Shown one piece after another: positions 47,241 through 56,336 of a stretch of DNA of 64,000 nt; within the stretch, counting starts at the first letter, position 1; the number at the start of each line of letters is the position of its first letter. Made by a program: the position numbers and the translations under genes. The notes under the pieces are model-generated. The model was given only the letters and a program-made list of their open reading frames with translations, was not told where the DNA came from and did not search any database. This DNA comes from Pseudoalteromonas xiamenensis (lineage in GTDB: Bacteria; Pseudomonadota; Gammaproteobacteria; Enterobacterales; Alteromonadaceae), in contig NZ_CP099917.1 in the NCBI RefSeq assembly GCF_030994125.1, positions 2,891,001 through 2,955,000 on the forward strand, read 5' to 3'.

Positions 47241-48356
47241 GTGTCGGCATTTTCTTCACTAGATGAACAATACATGCGAAGAGCGATTGAGCTCGCCAAG
47301 CAAGGACAATTTACCACGACACCGAATCCTAATGTCGGTTGTGTCATTGTGAACAATAATGAAGTTGTTGGTGAAGGTTTTCACATTCGTGCTGGTGAGC
47401 CGCATGCAGAAGTGCACGCCCTTCGTATGGCGAAAGAGAAAGCTGTCGGTGCTACAGCCTATGTGACATTAGAGCCTTGCAGTCATTATGGACGCACTCC
47501 ACCGTGCGCGAAGGGTCTAATTGACGCTGGGATAAGCAAAGTTATTGCAGCCATGGTGGATACAAATCCACAAGTCGCAGGAAAAGGGTTAGCAATGCTT
47601 GAAGTCGCGGGCATTGAGACTGCGTTTGGCTTACTTGAAAGTGATGCGCGAGCCTTAAATGAAGGCTTTTTTAAACGAATGGAACTGGGCTTGCCATTCG
47701 TCAGTTGTAAACTCGCGGCCAGTCTCGATGGCAAAACAGCGTTAAGCAATGGTGAAAGTAAATGGATCACGTCTGCGGACGCGAGAATGGACGTTCAACA
47801 GTTTCGTGCACAAAGTTGCGCGATTATTAGCGGTGCTGATACTGTCCTTGCTGATAATGCTAAATTAAATGTGCGAGAGCATTTTTATCCAGATTTACAA
47901 ACAGAACCCAGACAACCAATTCGTGTGATCCTTGACTCAAATAATCGACTGACACCTGAACTTGCCTTATTTTCCTGTGAGTCGGCGATAATTCTTGTGC
48001 GAACAACTCCTTCCGCTATTGAAAATGTATCACCGTGGCCACATTTCGTGGAAGAAATCGTCGTAGAAGCAAAAAATGGTAAGGTGGATTGCCTTGCGCT
48101 TTTGAAAGTACTTGCTGCACGAGGCGTCAACCGTGTCTGGTTGGAAGCAGGACAAACATTGTCAGGTGTATTCCATGCAGAAGGCCTCATTGACGAGTAC
48201 ATTGTTTATCTAGCTCCAAAAATTTTAGGCGAAGGCAGTAAAGGCCTTTTTGCAACAAAACCACTTGCTCACTTATCTGATGCAATGGCATTGGAGTTTA
48301 CACACGTTCAATCAATCGGCGTTGATCTTCGAATTCACGCAAGACAAGCTAGGTAA
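47241..48356 (+). CDS. ribD: Bifunctional deaminase/reductase of riboflavin synthesis
   Basis: Deaminates the pyrimidine intermediate and then reduces its ribosyl side chain. A 371-residue protein with an N-terminal cytidine-deaminase-like zinc domain (HAEVHAL; PCSHYGRTPPC) and a C-terminal reductase domain (about 150-371). GTG start at 47241 with GGAGAG upstream. Co-transcribed with nrdR and ribE. Confidence 0.96.
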   Translation: MSAFSSLDEQYMRRAIELAKQGQFTTTPNPNVGCVIVNNNEVVGEGFHIRAGEPHAEVHALRMAKEKAVGATAYVTLEPCSHYGRTPPCAKGLIDAGISKVIAAMVDTNPQVAGKGLAMLEVAGIETAFGLLESDARALNEGFFKRMELGLPFVSCKLAASLDGKTALSNGESKWITSADARMDVQQFRAQSCAIISGADTVLADNAKLNVREHFYPDLQTEPRQPIRVILDSNNRLTPELALFSCESAIILVRTTPSAIENVSPWPHFVEEIVVEAKNGKVDCLALLKVLAARGVNRVWLEAGQTLSGVFHAEGLIDEYIVYLAPKILGEGSKGLFATKPLAHLSDAMALEFTHVQSIGVDLRIHARQAR

Positions 48357-48358
48357 TT

Positions 48359-49015
48359 ATGTTTACAGGTATCATCGAAGCAACAGGTCATTTAAGCGAG
48401 TTGAAATTGCAACAGGGCGACCTGTCTGTGCGAGTAAAAAGCAGCAACCTTGATATGGCAGACGTTCATCTGGGCGATAGTATTGCGACCAATGGCGTAT
48501 GTTTAACCGTGGTTGAAAAATTTTCAGATGGTTTTCGTGCTGATGTGTCGAATGAAACGCTATCACTGACGCGTTTTGGCGACTATAAAATTGGACAAAC
48601 GGTTAATTTGGAAAAAGCGCTGCAACCTATTTCTCGCTTAGGTGGACATTTGGTTTCAGGACATATTGATGGCGTTGCAGACATTGTGGCAGTCACACCG
48701 AATGCGAGAGCGACCGAGTATTGGTTAAAAGCACCATCCCACTTGATAAAATACATTCCTTACAAGGGATCTGTCGCAATTGATGGGATTAGTTTGACGG
48801 TCAATGCCATTGAGGATGACCGCTTTAAGCTGACCATTGTTCCGCACACGGCCCAAGAGACAACCATTGCGGATTTTAAAGTAGGCACCAAAGTGAATCT
48901 TGAAGTCGACCAAATAGCACGCTATTTAGAGCGCTTGCTTGGAAAGGACGACACCGTTAAATCAGAATCGACTCTCACAACGAGTTTGCTTGCACAGGCT
49001 GGCTTTATTCGCTAG
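48359..49015 (+). CDS. ribE: Riboflavin synthase, alpha chain
   Basis: Dismutates two 6,7-dimethyl-8-ribityllumazines into riboflavin. A 218-residue protein with the internal repeat of the family: MFTGIIEATGHL...LGDSIATNGVCLTVV in the first half and GHLVSGHIDGVADI...VAIDGISLTVNAI in the second. It starts two bases after the ribD stop. Confidence 0.96.
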   Translation: MFTGIIEATGHLSELKLQQGDLSVRVKSSNLDMADVHLGDSIATNGVCLTVVEKFSDGFRADVSNETLSLTRFGDYKIGQTVNLEKALQPISRLGGHLVSGHIDGVADIVAVTPNARATEYWLKAPSHLIKYIPYKGSVAIDGISLTVNAIEDDRFKLTIVPHTAQETTIADFKVGTKVNLEVDQIARYLERLLGKDDTVKSESTLTTSLLAQAGFIR

Positions 49016-49052
49016 TTATAGAGTTGAGCAGACCTTAAAGCGTAGGTAAAAC

Positions 49053-50177
49053 ATGGCATTAAATAGCGTAAAAGAAATTATCGAAGACATTAAAGCCGGT
49101 AAAATGGTCATTTTAATGGATGACGAAGACCGTGAAAACGAAGGGGATTTGGTCATGGCGGCCGAACATATTACCCCTGAAGCTATCAATTTCATGGCAA
49201 CCTATGGCCGAGGATTGATTTGTTTAACGATGACTCAAGAGCGTTGCAAACAATTAAATCTACCTTTAATGGTCAAGTCAAACGGTGCGCAGTTCTCAAC
49301 AAATTTCACCGTGTCGATTGAAGCGGCGAAAGGCGTAACAACGGGTATTTCAGCCGCGGATAGAGCGCGGACAGTACAAGCTGCAGTTGCTAAAGGTGCA
49401 GTGCCAGAGGATATCGTTCAACCTGGTCATATTTTCCCAATCATGGCGCAGCCAGGTGGCGTATTAACGCGTGCCGGTCACACAGAAGCAGGTTGTGATT
49501 TAGCGCGCTTAGCGGGTCTTGAGCCTTCTTCCGTTATCGTTGAAATTCTTAATCCAGATGGCACTATGGCTCGTCGTCCAGAACTTGAAGTGTTTGCAAA
49601 AGAGCACGGTATTAAAATTGGGACCATCGCGGATCTGATTGAATACCGTAATTTAAATGAAACGACGATTGAGAAAGTGGCTGTTTGCAAATTGCCAACT
49701 GAATATGGTGAGTTCGATTTAGTCACCTATAAAGACACCATTGATAACCAACTTCATTACGCACTCATTAAAGGTGAAGTAACTGCTGAGACTCCAACGC
49801 TCGTGCGTGTTCACTTGCAAAGTACATTCAACGATATTTTGCAGTCAAGCCGAGGAGGGGAACGTAGCTGGGGCCTTACGTCTGCAATGCAACATATCGC
49901 ACAAAACAACGGCGTATTGGTCATTTTGGCAAAGCAAGAGCGTACGTCTGATTTAGAAGCGATTGTGAAGAATTTTGCTAAGCAAGATGCGGGCGAACAC
50001 GTGTCAGTGAACAAATTCCAAGGTACCTCACGCACGGTGGGGGTGGGTTCACAAATTCTGGCTGATTTGGGTATCCAAAAAATGCGTCTGATGAGTTTAC
50101 CGAAGAAGTATCATGCGCTGTCAGGCTTCCACCTTGAAGTGGTGGAATACGTAGCACCAGAAGGTTACACCGAGTAA
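49053..50177 (+). CDS. ribB: 3,4-dihydroxy-2-butanone-4-phosphate synthase with degenerate GTP cyclohydrolase II domain (RibBX type)
   Basis: A 374-residue protein. Residues 1-205 are a full RibB domain ([35 protein letters not shown]) making the four-carbon unit of riboflavin. Residues 206-374 have GTP cyclohydrolase II shape, but the zinc cysteines and surrounding SECLTGD-type motif are replaced by [16 protein letters not shown], so that domain is probably inactive. This is the RibBX form common in gammaproteobacteria. A separate ribA is then needed; none is in the window. Confidence 0.93.
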   Translation: MALNSVKEIIEDIKAGKMVILMDDEDRENEGDLVMAAEHITPEAINFMATYGRGLICLTMTQERCKQLNLPLMVKSNGAQFSTNFTVSIEAAKGVTTGISAADRARTVQAAVAKGAVPEDIVQPGHIFPIMAQPGGVLTRAGHTEAGCDLARLAGLEPSSVIVEILNPDGTMARRPELEVFAKEHGIKIGTIADLIEYRNLNETTIEKVAVCKLPTEYGEFDLVTYKDTIDNQLHYALIKGEVTAETPTLVRVHLQSTFNDILQSSRGGERSWGLTSAMQHIAQNNGVLVILAKQERTSDLEAIVKNFAKQDAGEHVSVNKFQGTSRTVGVGSQILADLGIQKMRLMSLPKKYHALSGFHLEVVEYVAPEGYTE

Positions 50178-50320
50178 GTTTTCACTCATCTCATTTCGTT
50201 CAGTTTAGAATGAAGAATTAGAATCATCGCCTACGGTTTTACACAGTAGGCGAACTTAACTTTTATGTGCTATTATGCGCGTCTATTTGGCTATTGCTCA
50301 GATATAATTAGGAACAGCGA

Positions 50321-50785
50321 ATGAAAATCATCGAAGGTAATAAATACGCACCGGGTAAAAAGTTTGCCATTGTAATCTCTCGTTTTAACGACTTTATTGG
50401 TCGTGCTTTGTTAGACGGAGCGGTTGACGAGCTTAAACGAGTAGGTGGTGTGAAGGACGAAGATATTACAGTCGTTTATGTGCCTGGTGCGGTTGAACTG
50501 CCATTGGCAGCTAAGCGCCTTGCGATGAAAAAAGAACACGACGCAATTATTGCGTTAGGTGTAATTATTCGTGGTGGTACACCTCATTTTGATTTGGTTG
50601 CGAATGAATCAAACAAAGGTCTTGCGAGTGTCTCGCTTGATTATGATGTTCCAGTTGCATTTGGTGTGCTTACAACAGAAAGCATCGAGCAAGCAATTGA
50701 ACGTGCGGGCACTAAAATGGGCAATAAGGGTGGCGAAGCTGCACTTAGTGCGCTAGAAATGGTAAACGTACTAGATCTTATTTAA
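50321..50785 (+). CDS. ribH: 6,7-dimethyl-8-ribityllumazine synthase
   Basis: Joins the four-carbon unit to the pyrimidine to give lumazine. A 154-residue protein with [36 protein letters not shown] and [25 protein letters not shown] ribosome site. A 143 bp gap after ribB, containing a CGCCTAC/GTAGGCG hairpin (50228-50252), suggests an extra promoter or processing point. Confidence 0.96.
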   Translation: MKIIEGNKYAPGKKFAIVISRFNDFIGRALLDGAVDELKRVGGVKDEDITVVYVPGAVELPLAAKRLAMKKEHDAIIALGVIIRGGTPHFDLVANESNKGLASVSLDYDVPVAFGVLTTESIEQAIERAGTKMGNKGGEAALSALEMVNVLDLI

Positions 50786-50804
50786 GAATCTCAGAGGAAT
50801 TTAA

Positions 50805-51236
50805 GTGAAACCAGCAGCGAGACGTAAAGCACGAGTTTTAGCACTACAAGCAGTGTACTCATGGCAGCTAAGTGGTAACCCGATTGCAGACATCGAACAG
50901 CAAATGTTGATCGAAAACGACGTATCAAAAATCGATGTTGAATACTTTAAAGATATTGCTCGTGGTGTTGTAGTAAATCAAAAGCAACTAGACGAAGTGG
51001 TATCTCCACATTTATCACGTCCGTTTGATGACTTAGACATGGTTGAGCGCGCTATCCTTCGTTTGAGTGCGTATGAGCTTAAGTTCCGTGAAGATGTCCC
51101 TTACAAAGTGGCTATTAACGAAGGTATTGAACTCGCAAAAATGTTCGGTGCTGAAGACAGTCATAAATTCGTTAATGGTGTGCTTGATAAAGCAGTGAAA
51201 CTACTTCGTTCAAAAGAGTTTTCTGCCAAGCAATAA
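50805..51236 (+). CDS. nusB: Transcription antitermination factor NusB
   Basis: Binds boxA with S10 in rRNA antitermination complexes. A 143-residue helical protein with [20 protein letters not shown] and the C-terminal block [36 protein letters not shown] start at 50805 with AGAGGAAT upstream. It follows ribH by 19 bases. Confidence 0.96.
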   Translation: MKPAARRKARVLALQAVYSWQLSGNPIADIEQQMLIENDVSKIDVEYFKDIARGVVVNQKQLDEVVSPHLSRPFDDLDMVERAILRLSAYELKFREDVPYKVAINEGIELAKMFGAEDSHKFVNGVLDKAVKLLRSKEFSAKQ

Positions 51237-51244
51237 TTCAGGAG

Positions 51245-51267
51245 AGCCGGCGTAGGCCGGCTTTTTT
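51245..51267 (+). terminator. Intrinsic terminator between nusB and thiL
   Basis: AGCCGGC-GTAG-GCCGGCT followed by TTTTT. Its T run ends only a few bases before the thiL ATG. Confidence 0.85.
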
Positions 51268-51271
51268 GTGT

Positions 51272-52240
51272 ATGAAGGAATTTGAGTTAATTAATCGCTA
51301 TTTCAAAGGCCGAGGTATCACGCGACGTGATGTGGACTTAGGCATTGGCGATGACTGCGCACTGGTTTCAGTTCCTGAAAACAGTCAATTGGCTATCACA
51401 ACCGATACATTGGTGTGTGGCGTGCATTTCTTTGAAGACATTCCCCCAAGAGCTCTTGGACATCGAGTTTTAGCTGTAAATCTCAGTGACTTAGCGGCAA
51501 TGGGCGCGGAGCCAACTTGGGTGTCACTGGCGCTTACGCTACCAAGTGTAGATTTAGAATGGCTTGAAGCGTTCACTGAAGGGCTTCACGAAATTGCAGA
51601 ATACTACAACGTTCAAGTTATTGGTGGAGATACAACGCAAGGTCCTCTGACAATTACGGTTTGTGCTAAAGGGATTATTCCTAAAGGGAAAGCGCTGACT
51701 CGCAGTGGTGCAAAAGTTGGTGATTGGATTTTTGTGACAGGGCCGCTTGGCGATGCAGGACTTGCGATTGAAGCGCGAAAACAAGGGCTTAACATTACTC
51801 CTGAAAATAGGCAGGATGTCGAAAAACGTTTTTATTTCCCGACACCACGAGTTGCAGCAGGGCAAGTGCTTCGCGGACTTGCAACTTCAGCTATTGATGT
51901 ATCCGATGGTTTAGTGGCGGATCTTGGGCACATACTTCGAAAATCGAATGTGAATGCGACGGTTCAAGTGGAAAAAGTGCCGGTATCAGAAGCGATGAAG
52001 GCAACGTTAAGTGAACAAGAACGTTGGCCGTATGTTTTAAGTTACGGCGATGACTATGAGTTGTTATTTACAGTCTCTGATACCAACAAAAGTACACTAG
52101 CGAATAAGTTAAAGCAGTATGGCGTTGAAGCAAAATGCATCGGGCAGATCTTAGCAGGAAATGGTCAACTAGAGTTGACTTTACGAGGGCAAAAGTTTGC
52201 TTTACCAGCGCGTGGATACGAGCATTTTAGTAACGAGTAG
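51272..52240 (+). CDS. thiL: Thiamine-monophosphate kinase
   Basis: Makes thiamine pyrophosphate from thiamine phosphate. A 322-residue protein of the PurM-like fold with LGIGDDCALV, VNLSDLAAMGAEPTWVSLAL, VIGGDTTQGPLTITV and AIDVSDGLVADLGHI. ATG 51272 matches the family N-terminus (MKEFELINRYF). The start lies four bases after the T run of a terminator and has no clear ribosome site, so expression must rely on read-through or an unusual start. Confidence 0.95.
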   Translation: MKEFELINRYFKGRGITRRDVDLGIGDDCALVSVPENSQLAITTDTLVCGVHFFEDIPPRALGHRVLAVNLSDLAAMGAEPTWVSLALTLPSVDLEWLEAFTEGLHEIAEYYNVQVIGGDTTQGPLTITVCAKGIIPKGKALTRSGAKVGDWIFVTGPLGDAGLAIEARKQGLNITPENRQDVEKRFYFPTPRVAAGQVLRGLATSAIDVSDGLVADLGHILRKSNVNATVQVEKVPVSEAMKATLSEQERWPYVLSYGDDYELLFTVSDTNKSTLANKLKQYGVEAKCIGQILAGNGQLELTLRGQKFALPARGYEHFSNE

Positions 52241-52251
52241 TTAGGAATAGA

Positions 52252-52734
52252 GTGAAGCAGTCTAAATATTCTTTAAGTCGTCCGCATCAGTTTTTGGCGT
52301 TGGGCTATGGTTTGGGTCTCGCACCAAAAGCACCCGGCACATTTGGTACTTTGGGGGCGTTACCCTTTATCTTCCTATCAAATGGATGGCCTATCTGGTT
52401 ACAGATAGCAATTGCAGTAGTCTTCTGTTTGATTGGATTTTGGGCATGTGGAAAAACTGCTGACGATCTAGGCGTGCATGACCATCCTGCGATAGTTTGG
52501 GATGAAGTTGCCGGATTCTATATTACCATGATGTTTGCACCCATTAATTGGCTTACATTATTGGTGGGTTTTCTCCTTTTTAGATTCTTTGATATTGCAA
52601 AGCCAGGCCCAATCCGAACTTTGGATAGAAAGTTGCAGGGCGGCTTTGGGATTATGGCAGATGATATTCTTGCTGGTATATTTTCATTGATTTGTTTACA
52701 AGCTTTGATCAAAACTGGTTACCTAACAATTTAA
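52252..52734 (+). CDS. pgpA: Phosphatidylglycerophosphatase A
   Basis: Removes phosphate from phosphatidylglycerol phosphate in the inner membrane. A 160-residue protein with about four membrane segments and family marks GLGLAPKAPGTFGTL, IVWDEVAGFYITM and GGFGIMADDILAG. GTG start at 52252 preceded by AGGAAT. It follows thiL by 11 bases. Confidence 0.95.
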   Translation: MKQSKYSLSRPHQFLALGYGLGLAPKAPGTFGTLGALPFIFLSNGWPIWLQIAIAVVFCLIGFWACGKTADDLGVHDHPAIVWDEVAGFYITMMFAPINWLTLLVGFLLFRFFDIAKPGPIRTLDRKLQGGFGIMADDILAGIFSLICLQALIKTGYLTI

Positions 52735-52741
52735 AGGAATT

Positions 52742-55700
52742 ATGCTGGTGTCATTGCGAACACGACAAGTCGGGTTATATTGCAAGGTTATACTTTGCTT
52801 GCTTTCATTTGTATTGTTTCCCGTCAAGGCGGCAATCAACGACTATGTTGTTAAGCAATGGAATATTCAAAATGGCCTACCATCGCAGTCTTTAAGTAGC
52901 CTAGTCCAAGACAATGATGGGTACATTTGGATTGGAACTCAGTTTGGCCTAAGTCGTTTTGATGGCAGTACATTCACGAATTTCAACACGCAAAATGTTG
53001 AGTTCTTGCCAAGTAACGGTATCAATAAACTGCTTCTAGACAGCAATGGGTTTATCTGGATTGGTACACGTAATGGCTTAGTGAGGCTAAATCCACGCTC
53101 ATTCGAAACCGTGTCTTTTCGAATTAACGGACCAGTAAAAGACATTCTGGAAGATGAGCGAGGGCGCATATGGGTTGCGGCCAACGGCTTATTTATACTC
53201 ACAGAACCTCAGATCAATCGTCAAGACCCCAATGCTCTTTCAGATGTTCCAACACTCAATTCAATAAATCAAATCGTCGGCTCAGTCAGTAAAATTGCTT
53301 GGTCGCCAAAGGGGATTTGGCTTGTTAATGAACGCCATTTACTTCGTCTTAGCGATTCGACTTCTGCGCCGTCCGATGCACTGCGTTTGGAACTCAGTGC
53401 TAAAGTGTCGCTGCCAGACCGATTAGCACAAACGATTATTCATGATCTCAGTTGGATTGAAGGAAATCTGTTACTCGCCTCTGAGTTAGGGGCTTATTTT
53501 CTTGATATTGATGATGAGCTAAGACCGTATCAATTTCCAGTCGGGGGTAATGCCGCCGTTTATAAGTTTGTTAGTGACCCTGATGGCGGTCTTTGGATCT
53601 CTACGTATGGTCGTCTACTCTACCGTGACAGTGATAGACAATGGCAGTGGGTTGAACCTGTTCAACTCGATCAAAGCATCTGGTTTTCAGATATATTCAG
53701 AGATCATGACGGCAATGTCTGGTTTGCGAGTTTCAGTGAAGGACTCTGGCTTGCGCATGCGGGTAAAGTTGAGCGTCACGCGTCAGTTGCTGCTGAAGCT
53801 CAAGCCGTGATGGCGATTACTCAAGGCCCCGATGGACGGCTGTGGATAGCAGGCAGCAATGGGCTTGGGTATTTAGATAAAGATGAGAATTACGTTGAGG
53901 AAATTCCTCAAGAGGTACTGAAGCGTTCTTCAATCCACGATTTAGAGTTTGTCGGTGATAGACTGTATTTAGGCACCGATAGAGGAGTCATGTTGTATGA
54001 AAATAAACAACTTTCAACACTTGGCTATCGTGAACTTAGACAAAATCCCGTTTTTTCAATAAGCCCATCTAATAAAGGCGGGTTATGGCTCGGCACTGGG
54101 CGTGGGTTGTATCGACTCGATTATTCAGGGATCACGCCGTTTACTTACAACGCTTTTCTTGGCAGTAAATTCATTACCTATGTGATTGACTATCCTCGCT
54201 ATGGATTCATCGGTACAAATAAAGGGGCGTATCGCTATAACGATAGAGGCATCGAAAAAATCGGTGGTCAAACAACGTTAGACAACGCTTATGTGACCAG
54301 CGTATTGCATATTGACGGTGTAGCGACATTGGTCGGGTCATTAAATGACGGTTTATTTTATAAAAGTGAAAATGGTGAGTGGGCTCAGCTAGACGCGTCC
54401 CAAGGTTTGCCCTACGGTTCAATTTTTTCATTACACTACGATAAGTCCATCAATCGTATTTGGGTTAGTACGATGAAAGGCCTGTACCGTATGCCACTAG
54501 ATCAATTTACGGGTCCTATCGTTAATTTGCAGATTGAGCAAGTGATTAGTTCATTCGACAAGCAATTGGATGGACGTCCGAGTCAATGCTGCTCTGGTAT
54601 TGGTCATGATTCCGTTGTAGAAACGCAAACCGCGTTTTGGTACCCAAGTTTGCAAGGTGTCGTAGAAATCCCTAAAAACGTGAAGTTGTTTGGCAAAGAC
54701 AATCTTAATGTACAGATGGAGAGCATTGAAACGCCTGACAGAACGTTATTCAGTGATGTGTTGAGGGAATCTATCACGCTCAAGACCAGCGAAAGAGATA
54801 TAACGCTGCGCTACACCGCAATTGATTATTACGCACCAAATAGCATTGAATTCCGTTATCGCTTATCAGGATTGGATACCGATTGGCGCAAGGTTCAAAG
54901 CAGACGAGAAGCAATTTACACCAACCTGTCTCCAGGGGAGTATCTCTTTACGTTAGAAGTAAAGCGTCAAGGACAAGATTGGCGTAATGCGGTACAAAGA
55001 ACATTGTTGATTAAAGTCCCACGTCGTTTTGATGAAACAGTGTATTTTAGACTCCTCATCACGAGCGGATTTATTTTCTTATTTTATTTGGTGTTCTGGG
55101 TTTTCAGAACACAGGAACGAAGGAAACAGCAGGCTTTGGAGAACTTAGTGGCTGAACGTACGACAGAGCTTAGGAAAGCGAATGAAAAATTGAATCAAGT
55201 AAATACGCAGCTGAAACTCGTTAGTCACACAGATGAACTTACGGGGCTTCGTAGCCGCCGCTTCTTGTTTGATCAATTACCAAAAGATGTAGAACATTAT
55301 CAACGTAACGCGCATTCTCTGCAGCAGCAAGACAAGTCATTGGTATTGATGATCTTAAATATCGATAAGTTCAGTAAAATTAATGATGCGTTTGGGACGA
55401 TTGGCGGTGACAGTTGCTTACAACAATTGGCGACATTGCTGAACACGCGTACTCAGGGCTCAGACTATGTTGCGCGCTGGAGTGGTGATGAGTTTTTACT
55501 TTTACTCCGAGATTTCAAGCGACCAGCTATCCAACAATATGTTAGTGAGCTATGTAAAGCGATTGCTGACCACGAATTTAGTTTGCCAAATGGACAACAA
55601 ATTAAACTGACGGTCTCACTCGGCTGGTCGTTCTATCCGTTGCCATTGTTAGGTGGTCAGGTGATTGGCTGGGAATCTTCAGTGAACTTGGCCGATATTG

Positions 55701-55861
55701 CGCTACACCAAGTTAAACGTCGAGGTGGAGATGGTGCGGCCACGATCATCTTTGACAATCAATTGGATGCCTTTGAGTTCGAGCAATCGATCAATATTGA
55801 TGAGCAACTCCAGTCGTTGCAAAGCAATGGACTTGCCGAGGTTCAGGTTTGGATGCGTTAG
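52742..55861 (+). CDS. Reg_prop/Y_Y_Y sensor with C-terminal GGDEF domain
   Basis: A 1039-residue envelope sensor. Signal/anchor to about residue 30, then a long periplasmic two-component-regulator propeller region (repeats such as DGYIWIGTQFGLSRFDG, NGFIWIGTRNGLVRLN), a Y_Y_Y domain (about 690-760), one membrane helix (about 768-790), a short coiled coil and a diguanylate cyclase domain (about 835-1010: TDELTGLRSRRFL). The signature is SGDEF instead of GGDEF; glycine-to-serine forms can be active. No RxxD inhibitory site precedes it. It likely makes c-di-GMP in response to an outside ligand. Confidence 0.9.
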   Translation: MLVSLRTRQVGLYCKVILCLLSFVLFPVKAAINDYVVKQWNIQNGLPSQSLSSLVQDNDGYIWIGTQFGLSRFDGSTFTNFNTQNVEFLPSNGINKLLLDSNGFIWIGTRNGLVRLNPRSFETVSFRINGPVKDILEDERGRIWVAANGLFILTEPQINRQDPNALSDVPTLNSINQIVGSVSKIAWSPKGIWLVNERHLLRLSDSTSAPSDALRLELSAKVSLPDRLAQTIIHDLSWIEGNLLLASELGAYFLDIDDELRPYQFPVGGNAAVYKFVSDPDGGLWISTYGRLLYRDSDRQWQWVEPVQLDQSIWFSDIFRDHDGNVWFASFSEGLWLAHAGKVERHASVAAEAQAVMAITQGPDGRLWIAGSNGLGYLDKDENYVEEIPQEVLKRSSIHDLEFVGDRLYLGTDRGVMLYENKQLSTLGYRELRQNPVFSISPSNKGGLWLGTGRGLYRLDYSGITPFTYNAFLGSKFITYVIDYPRYGFIGTNKGAYRYNDRGIEKIGGQTTLDNAYVTSVLHIDGVATLVGSLNDGLFYKSENGEWAQLDASQGLPYGSIFSLHYDKSINRIWVSTMKGLYRMPLDQFTGPIVNLQIEQVISSFDKQLDGRPSQCCSGIGHDSVVETQTAFWYPSLQGVVEIPKNVKLFGKDNLNVQMESIETPDRTLFSDVLRESITLKTSERDITLRYTAIDYYAPNSIEFRYRLSGLDTDWRKVQSRREAIYTNLSPGEYLFTLEVKRQGQDWRNAVQRTLLIKVPRRFDETVYFRLLITSGFIFLFYLVFWVFRTQERRKQQALENLVAERTTELRKANEKLNQVNTQLKLVSHTDELTGLRSRRFLFDQLPKDVEHYQRNAHSLQQQDKSLVLMILNIDKFSKINDAFGTIGGDSCLQQLATLLNTRTQGSDYVARWSGDEFLLLLRDFKRPAIQQYVSELCKAIADHEFSLPNGQQIKLTVSLGWSFYPLPLLGGQVIGWESSVNLADIALHQVKRRGGDGAATIIFDNQLDAFEFEQSINIDEQLQSLQSNGLAEVQVWMR

Positions 55862-55881
55862 AATTGACGCATCTTCGCTTA

Positions 55882-56193
55882 TTAAACACGTTTAAACAGG
55901 CTTTTTATCCAAGCTCCATACATCACCCAGTCGCCCAAAAATGAATATAAAGGGTGTTTAAAGGTGGCTGGTTTATTGTTTTCAAAAAAGAAATGTCCTA
56001 TCCAAGCAAATCCGTAACCTGCTATCGGGGTGTATGCTAGTAAGTAATAGTTATTGAATATCAACGCGCATATCACTAAGAGAAGCACGCAGGAACTGCC
56101 AATATAATGGAGTCTTCTGCAGGTTGGGTTGCTGTGTTCTGCAAGGTAATAGGGATAAAAGCTAGAAAACGATTCGAACTGTTTCTTTTGCAT
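55882..56193 (-). CDS. Mpo1-like membrane protein (DUF962)
   Basis: A 103-residue protein with two to four hydrophobic segments and the family pattern FYPYYLAEHSNPTCRRLHYIGSS...GYGFAWIGHFFFENNKPATFKHPLYSFLGDW. The conserved His residues are metal ligands in yeast Mpo1, a 2-hydroxy fatty acid dioxygenase. The bacterial role is not established. Convergent with the GGDEF sensor gene; no clear ribosome site. Confidence 0.88.
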   Translation of the reverse strand: MQKKQFESFSSFYPYYLAEHSNPTCRRLHYIGSSCVLLLVICALIFNNYYLLAYTPIAGYGFAWIGHFFFENNKPATFKHPLYSFLGDWVMYGAWIKSLFKRV

Positions 56194-56304
56194 TGTAATG
56201 TTTGTCGCATCGAATGAATATTCTTTACCCTATGGCAATAATGTTACTGAAGCAAGCCAATAATTAAGCGATGATTTAGTGAAGCGGATAGATAACCAGA
56301 TTGA

Positions 56305-56336
56305 GAAAATAAAAAAGAGCCCGAAGGCTCCTTTTT
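56305..56336 (-). terminator. Intrinsic terminator of dxs
   Basis: Minus-strand GAGCC-TTCG-GGCTC hairpin with a stable tetraloop followed by TTTTTT. Confidence 0.88.
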
